Of a DNA stretch of 64,000 nt, positions 1 through 8,600 are shown piece by piece. Positions within the stretch are counted from its first letter, which is position 1. Every line of letters starts with the position of its first letter. Made by a program: the position numbers and the translations under genes. Source of the stretch: Lachnospiraceae bacterium 10-1. GTDB lineage: Bacteria > Bacillota > Clostridia > Lachnospirales > Lachnospiraceae. Below the pieces are notes generated by a model. That model saw only the letters and a program-made list of their open reading frames with translations, ran no database searches and was not told the DNA's origin. The DNA lies in contig KE159817.1 in the NCBI GenBank assembly GCA_000403495.2, positions 244,048 through 308,047 on the forward strand. The letters are read 5' to 3'.

Positions 1-95
1 CCCTCTCGATCTTCGTCTCCCCCAGCCAGTCCTTTACTGCACTAAGCTGGCGCAGGGCAGTGTATTCCATCTCAACGCTGGTTCCGTCATCATAG
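1..95 (-). pseudogene. Rhs fragment (start of a further orphan cassette)
   Basis: These 95 bases look identical to 7645-7739 of the intact Rhs gene and differ at two positions from 4709-4803. On the minus strand they encode the YDDGT...WLGETK part of the YD-repeat core. Homology stops abruptly at base 95, at nearly the same Rhs codon where the 4.8-kb cassette begins. The rest lies off the window, so this is probably the first bases of another displaced Rhs C-terminal cassette. It has no start codon or ribosome site and should be silent unless recombined. Confidence 0.8.
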
Positions 96-141
96 TCATT
101 GCAAATTCAATGTATTCTTATCTTAAAACGCTGCATCAATT

Positions 142-723
142 TCAAAACTCCATTGTCATTTCTCCTAAATTTCCATATTTTTTATTGTCATATGAAAACT
201 CATATACATAAACCGTATATGGAATTACTTCTTCATTCCATTCAAAGCCAGCCCTGTTAGCAACAGTTCCAAATTGACTAATCCAATCAGGATTAAACTG
301 TAGCCATTTCAATTCTCTTCCAATTGACATTACATACTTTTTACCTTCTTCGTAATCTATAACAAAATCAATATCATACAAACCAAAATAAATATCCTTG
401 TATATTTCAAATGTCATTTCATCTGGAAAGAACAGATATCCATCAATTGCATACAGTGTATCCCCATCAAATCTGGGACCTTCTTTCATCGTATACACTT
501 CGAATTCACTCTTTTTCTCTATGCTTACTTTTGCTTGTCCCACATACTTCAACTCTAAATTGATAAAATTTTTCTTATAACCTTCTAATGTAAAAATTCT
601 ATATCCATTTTCTAAACTTTCTAACTCCCGCAATATCTTCTGCCTTTTATAATATTGAGCCATAAATATTGTAGAAGCTATTACTATGACAACTACTACA
701 CATACAATTATTTTCTTCTTCAT
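142..723 (-). CDS. membrane-anchored candidate immunity protein of orphan Rhs cassette 3
   Basis: A 193-residue protein I do not recognise by family. The N-terminus is MKKK followed by one hydrophobic stretch (about residues 5-25), so it is probably anchored in the membrane with the rest outside. The start at 723 is chosen because its ATG overlaps the stop of the upstream Rhs cassette (ATGA) and AAAGGAG lies just before it; a start at 768 would lie inside the cassette. Its position directly after a Rhs toxin tip is the usual place of the cognate immunity gene, and that is the only basis for the role. Confidence 0.6.
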   Translation of the reverse strand: MKKKIIVCVVVVIVIASTIFMAQYYKRQKILRELESLENGYRIFTLEGYKKNFINLELKYVGQAKVSIEKKSEFEVYTMKEGPRFDGDTLYAIDGYLFFPDEMTFEIYKDIYFGLYDIDFVIDYEEGKKYVMSIGRELKWLQFNPDWISQFGTVANRAGFEWNEEVIPYTVYVYEFSYDNKKYGNLGEMTMEF

Positions 724-2180
724 TTTTTCTCCTTTCCTTTTTCCATTTTCTTTCCCTTTCCTGAACATATTTCTTCCGAATCACTATATCCTTTGTCAGA
801 TAAGTTAGTCCAATAAGTGCGAATATCAATCTCTTCTACTTGTAAAGCTCCATTTTGATATGTGTACCTTTTAAACCCATCAATTTCTTCGTTTTTTTCA
901 TGATACGATCCTGGAATAACATAGAGCGTTCTTAATTCACCTGCATATCCATGACAAATGCTTCCGTCTGACGCAATAATTTCATTTATACCTGCCATAT
1001 GCCCATTTGCATAAAATTGACTTGCTAATGAATTATTATCTTTCCCAGTACGATCCGTTAATCCCATGTTACATCCAAATAAATATAATGTATTAATGTC
1101 TTTTTCTTCAAGTTGATCTATCCCTTCTCGCTTAACTGTTGCAGTTGTAACTCTTTTATTGTCATCATTTATTTTAGAATCAGTTACAAAATGATTATCA
1201 TTTGAATGTGTTAAAATAACCACCACTTCTATTTCTTCTGAATCATTCATTTCGTTCCATGCCTCCTCAAATGTAGTATAGTTTGGATTAGTAGTAGGAT
1301 CCATTGCTACTGCATGTATCGTTGTATGATATTCTTCTTCCAAATATGCAATATCCATATCTCTTATTTTTTCAACATCTAAAGTATACTCTTCTCCTTC
1401 ACTATCTAGTCCTGAATACATTTCTGGATCATAAAAATAGTATCCATCCATGCCATTTTTATCAATTATAGTAAGTGGATTACAAAAGCAATATTTATAT
1501 CTATTTAATGTTTCCGGAATAGTCCCCTTCCCTTTAAGTACATCTTTTGCACCAAACATTCCATTCCCTGCCAGATATTCCCTTGCCTGGGCAAAGTATG
1601 TCCCACTCCCTTCATCATACCGATACCCTGTATATCCCAAAGGCTGCTCCATCCCCTGCCCATCATAAGGATTAGGGATTCCTGCTTCCTCCAGTTCTTC
1701 TCCCAGATCATTTCCAAACTCGTCATAGCCATAGGTCAGATAATAGTTCCTTTCTGCTACTGCGCTTTCTTTCGCTCTGAATCCGCTGACACGCAAAGGG
1801 CTTCCCAGTTCATCCTGCAGATAGTAGTGCAGGCCGGAAAATGCTGTCCTGCCCGATGGTTTCTTACCTTTCGAGACCTCTTCCATTGCCGCTGCGGTTC
1901 CGTCAAGATAGAATCTCTGGCTGCACTCTTCCCCTTTATATATTCCCATAAGGTTATGGTAGGGCTTGGTCAGGTCAAGAAGATAATCCTCCTCTCTCCC
2001 GTTGATGCTTCTTCCCATTCTCTGTCCCAGTCCGTTGTAGATATAGAGGCTTTCTCCTCCCCTGCCATTCCATGACTTTGACAGGCGATTCATGGCTCCA
2101 TATTCGTATCCATGAATCAGCTTCCCTTCCATCTCCTCCCTGATCAGGTTGCCCCTTCCGTCATATCCATCTTTTCTCAA
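720..2180 (-). CDS. orphan Rhs C-terminal cassette 3, possible clan CD peptidase tip
   Basis: Residues 1 to about 235 repeat the last part of the intact Rhs core (GYDGRGNLIREE through the core end, CFCNPLTIIDKNG), nearly identical to the gene at 5606-10669. After that comes a unique tip of about 250 residues. The tip contains VVVILTHSNDNHF and, 60 residues on, LYLFGCNMG, an arrangement resembling the His and Cys of caspase-like clan CD peptidases; that assignment is tentative. There is no ribosome site and the first codon is TTG, so the cassette is probably not translated by itself but serves as a donor of a toxin tip. It overlaps its candidate immunity gene by ATGA. Confidence 0.7.
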   Translation of the reverse strand: MRKDGYDGRGNLIREEMEGKLIHGYEYGAMNRLSKSWNGRGGESLYIYNGLGQRMGRSINGREEDYLLDLTKPYHNLMGIYKGEECSQRFYLDGTAAAMEEVSKGKKPSGRTAFSGLHYYLQDELGSPLRVSGFRAKESAVAERNYYLTYGYDEFGNDLGEELEEAGIPNPYDGQGMEQPLGYTGYRYDEGSGTYFAQAREYLAGNGMFGAKDVLKGKGTIPETLNRYKYCFCNPLTIIDKNGMDGYYFYDPEMYSGLDSEGEEYTLDVEKIRDMDIAYLEEEYHTTIHAVAMDPTTNPNYTTFEEAWNEMNDSEEIEVVVILTHSNDNHFVTDSKINDDNKRVTTATVKREGIDQLEEKDINTLYLFGCNMGLTDRTGKDNNSLASQFYANGHMAGINEIIASDGSICHGYAGELRTLYVIPGSYHEKNEEIDGFKRYTYQNGALQVEEIDIRTYWTNLSDKGYSDSEEICSGKGKKMEKGKEKK

Positions 2181-2227
2181 AACATTTGAGATTTACCATA
2201 ACCCTTTCAAATATATGTGCTTTTACT

Positions 2228-2617
2228 TTATTCTTTTGACCAATCCCCCTCTAATAATGTATATAATTTTTTCTTTTTATCAACTATGACTATTGATCTC
2301 ATTCTATCCCCTGATAAACAGGTACAAATAGCATATGTACCATCGCTTAACTCATAATAAGGCCATGCACCTCCATACCCATATCTTCCATTTTCCTTTC
2401 CCAAGCATTCGACCATCTCTTCATAAGTCGTATTATGGCCAAATTGTAAAAAATCTTCAGCAGATATTTTTCTATCATAATAGGTATAATTTGTAACATT
2501 ACCACACACAATTTTAGTATCTGCGTTTCTCTTTATATGATTTAAAAGTATTCGTATTGATATTATTGATATTAAGAAAATCAAAATGCCCATACAAATA
2601 TATTTTTTCCTTTTCAT
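2228..2617 (-). CDS. membrane-anchored candidate immunity protein of orphan Rhs cassette 2
   Basis: A 129-residue protein with no family I recognise. One hydrophobic segment (about residues 8-25) after a basic MKRKK start suggests a signal anchor, followed by an extracytoplasmic domain of about 100 residues with three Cys. GGAGG stands before the ATG, and the start overlaps the end of the Rhs cassette by four bases. Placement next to a toxin tip and the membrane anchor fit an immunity protein acting outside the cytoplasm; no direct evidence for the function is visible. Confidence 0.55.
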   Translation of the reverse strand: MKRKKYICMGILIFLISIISIRILLNHIKRNADTKIVCGNVTNYTYYDRKISAEDFLQFGHNTTYEEMVECLGKENGRYGYGGAWPYYELSDGTYAICTCLSGDRMRSIVIVDKKKKLYTLLEGDWSKE

Positions 2618-4653
2618 TTACTACATTCCTCCTTTTCGGTAATATAATAATACCCCAAAAATATATTATATCCCTCTTTATAAGCATCAATTTGCGGATT
2701 CTCAATTCCTGTCTTTACTTTCTTTCCTCCCAATTTACTTGACCATGTACCATCTCCATTTTCTCTATAAAAGTGGTAATCTGACATATCTGGATTATCC
2801 CTAATTGCAATTGCCACTATATAACCTCCAGTCATTCCTTCTGTATATTCTTGAAACTCTAATCCCAATTTATCAACATCATTTTTTACATGACTAATAA
2901 ATAATGCATTCCCTTCATCAGTGCCATGTAACGATTTGACATAGCTTTCATGACTGTATTCGCCGCAAAGCATTCCCGGCTGTAATCCCCACGGAGTTGA
3001 ATAAGTATGATCTCCTTGAAATCCAAATTTCTCTCCTGTTAAAGGATTATTAATTATATCCAAAGCATATGCGTAGCAATTTGTTCTTTCTATATATTCT
3101 TTTGAATTATAAACCTCCATTGAATTTGTAAACTCATGATCACTAGTAGCACTAGGCATTGGTTCTATCTCCGACTCATCTAATTCTTTTCCACATCCAG
3201 TTAATAATAGTGTTAATCCTGCTACCACCAAAATTGCAACTGTAGCACTTTTTCCATCCCAGTCTACATATGACAAAGAATTGTTTAAACAGTAACTATA
3301 TTCATTCAATGTCTTTGCCACTGCCCCATTCCCCTTAATCACATCCTCCGCTGTAAACCGCCCGGCCCTTGGCTGAGTTTCTCTGGCCTGTGCAAAATAC
3401 GTCTCGCTCACCTCATCATATCGATACCCTGTATACCCGAAGGGCTGTTCCATTCCCTGCCTGTCATATACATTTGGTATTCCTGCCTCCTCTAATTCTC
3501 TCCCCAGATCATTTCCAAACTCATCATACCCATAGGCGAGATAAGTACTCTTTCCAATAGCTGAGTTCTCTTTTACTTTGAATCCATTGACACGCATAGG
3601 GCTTCCCAGTTCATCTTGCAAGTAATAATGCAACCCTGGAAACGATGTTCTGCCATTGCGATTCCTATTTTCACATTTGGCAGTTCTTCCGTTGATTTCT
3701 TCCATTGCTGTTACGTTTCCATCAAAGTAAAAGTATTGCCCATTATTATCTTTCTGAATGCCTAAAAGGTTATGATACTCCCTTGTCAGGTCCAGCAGAT
3801 AATCCTCCTCATCTCCATTCACATTTTTCCCCGTTCTTTGTCCAATCCCATTGTAAAAATAGAAAGTCTCCTGTCCCTGATCGTTCCATGACCTGACAAG
3901 CCTGTTCATAGCACCATACTCATAGCCATGAAGTAGCTTCCCCTCCGTCTCTTCCTTAATCAGGTTTCCCCTATTGTCATATGAATACTCTGTCCTTAGC
4001 CTCATTTCTTCCTGCATACTTTCAGCAAAATTGCCTGCTATAATGTTTTCCATTCCTGCCAGCATATGATTCGGCTGTCCTTCCTCCTTAAACATCAGCC
4101 TGTTCAGTGCATCAAAATGATAGGAAGTGCTTCCCCCTTTCCTAAAATCCTCCAGATAACTCCTGTTCCCAAAAGAATCATAAGCATAATTCCTCAAAAC
4201 ATCCCCATCTTTGGAAACACTGATAAGCCTGCTCAGACTGTCATATCCGTACTCATACCTTCCGCTTTCTTCTTTTAATCCCCTTCTTTCCTTCGTAATG
4301 GCAGTCTTATTCCCCATCAGGTCATACTCATACTGGTACCTGTCCAGAACACCGTATCTGTCCTCATGGACAAGCTCCCTTAACTGTCCCCTCTCATCAT
4401 AAAGCCATCTGGTACGCATTCCTTCCGGGAGCAGCTTTTCAGAAATTCTTCCCATTTCATCATATTTATAGTTGATCTCTTCGGGCCTGCCTGCGGTTCT
4501 GCCAAATGAGCTGATTCCTGGAAGGCTTCCGCCCTCTCCTGCATCCCTTTGTATCTGCATCTTTTGAAGCCGCAGCAGTTCATCATACTGGTAGAGGGCT
4601 TTTCTCCCATCCGGGTAGGTGATGCTCCTTCTCTCTCCCATGCTTCCCCACAC
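2614..4653 (-). CDS. orphan Rhs C-terminal cassette 2, possible cysteine peptidase tip
   Basis: About 460 residues repeat the distal half of the intact Rhs protein (WGSMGERR through YCLNNSLSYVDWDGK), with a small insertion near residue 205. The unique tip of about 215 residues begins with a hydrophobic segment (ATVAILVVAGLTLLL) and carries NCYAYAL and later DYHFYR, plausible Cys and His of a papain/NlpC-like peptidase. The only usable first codon is a GTG at 4653 without a ribosome site. Upstream Rhs sequence up to about 4818 is present but out of frame: it is one base short and has a stop (TAG) at 4689-4691. The cassette is therefore probably silent and would act after recombination into the intact gene. 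Confidence 0.7.
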   Translation of the reverse strand: MWGSMGERRSITYPDGRKALYQYDELLRLQKMQIQRDAGEGGSLPGISSFGRTAGRPEEINYKYDEMGRISEKLLPEGMRTRWLYDERGQLRELVHEDRYGVLDRYQYEYDLMGNKTAITKERRGLKEESGRYEYGYDSLSRLISVSKDGDVLRNYAYDSFGNRSYLEDFRKGGSTSYHFDALNRLMFKEEGQPNHMLAGMENIIAGNFAESMQEEMRLRTEYSYDNRGNLIKEETEGKLLHGYEYGAMNRLVRSWNDQGQETFYFYNGIGQRTGKNVNGDEEDYLLDLTREYHNLLGIQKDNNGQYFYFDGNVTAMEEINGRTAKCENRNRNGRTSFPGLHYYLQDELGSPMRVNGFKVKENSAIGKSTYLAYGYDEFGNDLGRELEEAGIPNVYDRQGMEQPFGYTGYRYDEVSETYFAQARETQPRAGRFTAEDVIKGNGAVAKTLNEYSYCLNNSLSYVDWDGKSATVAILVVAGLTLLLTGCGKELDESEIEPMPSATSDHEFTNSMEVYNSKEYIERTNCYAYALDIINNPLTGEKFGFQGDHTYSTPWGLQPGMLCGEYSHESYVKSLHGTDEGNALFISHVKNDVDKLGLEFQEYTEGMTGGYIVAIAIRDNPDMSDYHFYRENGDGTWSSKLGGKKVKTGIENPQIDAYKEGYNIFLGYYYITEKEECSK

Positions 4654-4688
4654 ATAGGCTACAGTCCTTCCCTTATGGTCTGTGATCC

Positions 4689-4818
4689 CTATGAGGCGCC
4701 TGCCGCATCCCTCTCGGTCTTCGTCTCCCCCAGCCAGTCCTTTACTGCACTAAGCTGGCGCAGGGCAGTATATTCCATCTCAACGCTGGTTCCGTCATCA
4801 TAGACGATATCTTTTTAT
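4689..4818 (-). pseudogene. frameshifted 5' part of Rhs cassette 2
   Basis: Reading leftward this encodes K-D-I-V-YDDGT and on to WLGETKTERDAAGAS, then TAG. The intact gene reads ...AAGAPVEITDH at the same place; the cassette is one base shorter there. Homology begins around 4818, within a few codons of the position where the fragment at 1-95 begins, so both cassettes seem to have been cut from the Rhs gene near the same point. Confidence 0.75.
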
Positions 4819-4832
4819 TCTATTTTTAATGT

Positions 4833-5573
4833 CTAATTTCTGAATCTTAACACTTCTTTAAACTTAACCAACAGAAAATCCGATTGATTAGAATAACAAT
4901 TAAATATAATTTTAAATGGTTTCAAAGAAAACCTGCTTCCACCAACATTTTTAATCACACACATCTTTTTTTCTTCATCCCAAATCCATTCTCCCTTGTT
5001 TTCTATGCAGCATGCATGTCCATATATTGCTGCATATTCAATTAATAAGTTTTTCACTTCTTCGAAATCCCTGTCGTAGGTTTCCTTTACCTTACTGTTC
5101 AATAGCTGAACAATTTCCATAGATTCCCTGTTTTTTATCTCCCATTTATCACAATAAATCTCATATATTTCTTTATGATGCTCATACAAATATTGATTTG
5201 CTTCCATCCTTTCTCTTGCCTCAGGCGTTAATACACTAATGCTGTCTAAAAAATCCAATCCATACTTTTCTATCCATTCCCGAAACTGTTCTAAAACTTC
5301 ACGCAGTTCTTTTTCCGTGTTATATTCCCAAAACTCCTGCATGATATTTACTTCCGGCACAAAATCCCTGAATTCCTTCATTCCAGATGTCGCTGTATAA
5401 AAAAGTACTTTTATCTGGCCTGCAAAATACCGATGCCTCAAAACCACAATATTTTGTGTAAAATCATTCTTTTTTCTTTTAAATTCCCATGTCCCATAAT
5501 CTTTATGGTAGGTAAATCCTTCTTTTTCTAACATTTGTCCGATTACGTTTGTTACATTTTTTGTTATATTCAT
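4833..5573 (-). CDS. candidate cytoplasmic immunity protein for the intact Rhs toxin
   Basis: A 246-residue protein without signal peptide or membrane segment, rich in charged residues and predicted mostly helical in the middle (about 95-190). I do not recognise a family. It starts 32 bases after the Rhs stop, with AGGAGG before its ATG. The lack of a membrane anchor, unlike the immunity candidates of cassettes 2 and 3, fits a partner of a nuclease toxin that acts in the cytoplasm. The role rests on position. Confidence 0.55.
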   Translation of the reverse strand: MNITKNVTNVIGQMLEKEGFTYHKDYGTWEFKRKKNDFTQNIVVLRHRYFAGQIKVLFYTATSGMKEFRDFVPEVNIMQEFWEYNTEKELREVLEQFREWIEKYGLDFLDSISVLTPEARERMEANQYLYEHHKEIYEIYCDKWEIKNRESMEIVQLLNSKVKETYDRDFEEVKNLLIEYAAIYGHACCIENKGEWIWDEEKKMCVIKNVGGSRFSLKPFKIIFNCYSNQSDFLLVKFKEVLRFRN

Positions 5574-5605
5574 ATATAATTTCCTCCTGTTTTATAATCT
5601 TCTAT

Positions 5606-8600
5606 TTAAGCATTTACTTCACATGTCCCTGAATCATTAGGGATATACTGAAAAAGTATCTCTTTTAAAATATCTTCATCCATAATAAGCGGAAGCATGT
5701 TCATACCGGCCTTATTCAACAAATCTTCTGTTAATAGTGTTCCTCCCCATGACAGCCACATAATATAATCCAGCCCTGACAACTCTGTTGCCTTAACCTT
5801 CTGCATAACTTCCTGCGCAGAATACTCCTTTTCATTCTCGATTATTTCATAATATATCATTCCGTCCTTATCGTCATACATATGATAAACAATAGTTGTT
5901 CCTTTAGGATCCAAAATAAATGGCTGCTCTATATCTAGCATAGGCTCCATAAATATTCTTTGCCCGGACTTTGCATCTTCTCCTTCTTTTTCAGGATACT
6001 TATCTATATAATTTCCTAGTTGTTCTGTCCCGATATCCTTTTCATAATAGCTTTGAGGTTTTATTTCATATATATTTACGGAAGTCTTATCAATTAAAAC
6101 CATGTCAGCAAATCCGCTTCCTCCCGTTTTTCCTCCTCCAGGAATATATACATTAGTAAAACCTACCGCATCTGGAAACTTATGCTCTACAAAAATATCT
6201 CTCAGCTCTCCAACGCCATAATAAGCTAAAAATTCCGCTTCTAACTGGAGATGTGCATAAATCCCTACAAGCCATGCCGGCCACATCCCATTCAAATCTA
6301 TCCATAAAAGCGGATTGTTCCAGCAATAACTATACTGGTTTAATACTATAGTTACTGCTCCATTCCCCTTAATCACATCCTCAGCACCAAACCTTCCATT
6401 CCCCGCCAGATATTCCCTTGCCTGTGCAAAGTATGTCCCACTCCCTTCATCATACCGGTACCCTGTATATCCCAAAGGCTGCTCCATCCCCTGCCCATCA
6501 TAAGGATTAGGGATTCCTGCTTCTTCCAGTTCCTCCCCCAGGTCATTCCCAAACTCGTCATAGCCATAAGTCAGGTAATTGTTCCTTCCTGCTACTGCAC
6601 CTTCTTTCGCTCTGAATCCGCTGACGCGCAGAGGGCTCCCCAGTTCATCCTGCAGGTAGTAGTGCAGGCCGGAAAATGCTGTCCTGCCCGATGGTTTCTT
6701 ACCTTTCAAGGCTCCTTCCATTGCCGCCGCTGTCCCGTCAAAGTAGAATCTCTGGCTGCATTCTTCCTCTTTGTATATTCCCATAAGGTTATGGTAGGGC
6801 TTGGTAAGATCAAGAAGATAATCCTCCTCTCTCCCGTTGATGCTTCTTCCCATTCTCTGTCCCAGTCCGTTGTAGATATAGAGGCTTTCTCCTCCTTTGT
6901 CATTCCATGACTTTGACAGACGGTTCATGGCTCCATATTCGTATCCATGAAGTAGCTTTCCTTCCGTCTCCTCCCTGATCAGGTTGCCCCTTCCGTCATA
7001 TCCGTAGTCTGTCCTGGCTTTCCCTTCCTCCTTAAACATCAGCCGGTTTAAGGCGTCATAATGATAGGAAGTGCTTCTCCCCTTCTCCAAATCCTCCAGG
7101 CAGCTTCTGTTCCCGAAAGAATCGTATGCATAGGCTCTTATGGCATTTCCATCCTTGGAAACCTCTGCAATTCTGCTTAAGCTGTCATATCCGTACTCAT
7201 ACCTTCCGCTTTCTTCTTTTAATCCCCTTCTTTCTTTCGTAATGGCGGTCTTGTTCCCCATAAGGTCATACTCATACTGGTACCTGTCAAGAACGCCTCT
7301 GTCATCCTCATGGACAAGCTCCTTTAACTGCCCCCTTGCATCATAAAGCCATCTGGTACGCATTCCTTCTGGGAACAGCTTTTCAGAAATTCTTCCCATT
7401 TCATCATATTTATAATTGATCTCTTCAAATCTTCCTGCTGTCCTGCCAATCCCTGACAGGTATGTACTGTCTTCCGTATTCTTTTCTATCTGCATTTTCT
7501 GAAGCCGCATCAGTTCATCATACTGGTAGAGGACTTTTCTTCCATCCGGGTAGGTGATGCTCCTTCTCTCTCCCATGCTTCCCCACTCATAGGCTACAGT
7601 CCTTCCCTTATGGTCTGTGATCTCTACAGGGGCGCCTGCCGCATCCCTCTCGATCTTCGTCTCCCCCAGCCAGTCCTTTACTGCACTAAGCTGGCGCAGG
7701 GCAGTGTATTCCATCTCAACGCTGGTTCCGTCATCATAGGCGATATGTTTTATCTTTCCATCCCCAGCGTATTCATATCCTGTATGGTATCCGTCCCTGT
7801 CTGTCTTAAGAATCGTCCTGCCCAGAGCGTCATAACAAAAATGCTCCTCATTTCCAAGGGCATCCCTGATGCACTCCACCTGTCCAAGGGTATCTCTTTC
7901 ATAAAAGGTTTCCCTGTTTTCCTCTCCGTTTTTTCCTTTCTGGCAGATATATATCAGCCGGTCTTCATTGTCATAGGCATACTCCACCCGGTTTCCAAGA
8001 GCGTCTGTTACCCCTTTCAGCCTGCCGCTTAAGGTATATTCATAAACGGTGGTGTTTCCCTTTGCATCTGTCATGGACGTAACGTTCCCTGCCGCGTCAT
8101 AGGTATAGGTTTTCTTCTGTCCGGCACTGCTGGCAACGCTTAAAACCCTCCCCATACAGTCATAGATATAATTAAGTGTATACCCCTGTCCGTCTGCCTT
8201 TGCTGTGATTCTTCCCAGTTTATCGTAGGTATAGCTCATCTTTCTGCCATCAGGATAAATGGTTTTGTTAAGCCTTCCTCCGGGAAGGTAGGAATGTCTG
8301 GTCTTTCTTCCCATCCCGTCTGTGACGCAGGAAAGCTGGCCTAAAAGGTTGTATTCATACCGGGTAATATTTCCCCGTATATCTGTTTCTTCCACCAGTT
8401 CCCCCGCATCATTGTAAGTAAAGCTTCTCCTGTTTCCTGCCGGATCGGTTATGGAGGCCACATGCCCTGTCCGGTCATAGGCATAGACGGTCTTTCCCCC
8501 TGTGGGACTTTTCGCTTCTGACACCCGGTTTAAGGCATCATAGATATAGACGGTTTCTGAGAGCACTTCTTTTCCATCTCCGGCCTGCGTCTTAATAAGA

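Noticed and set aside
647-829. 60-residue frame overlapping the end of Rhs cassette 3
   Set aside because: It overlaps two better supported genes and lacks a ribosome site.
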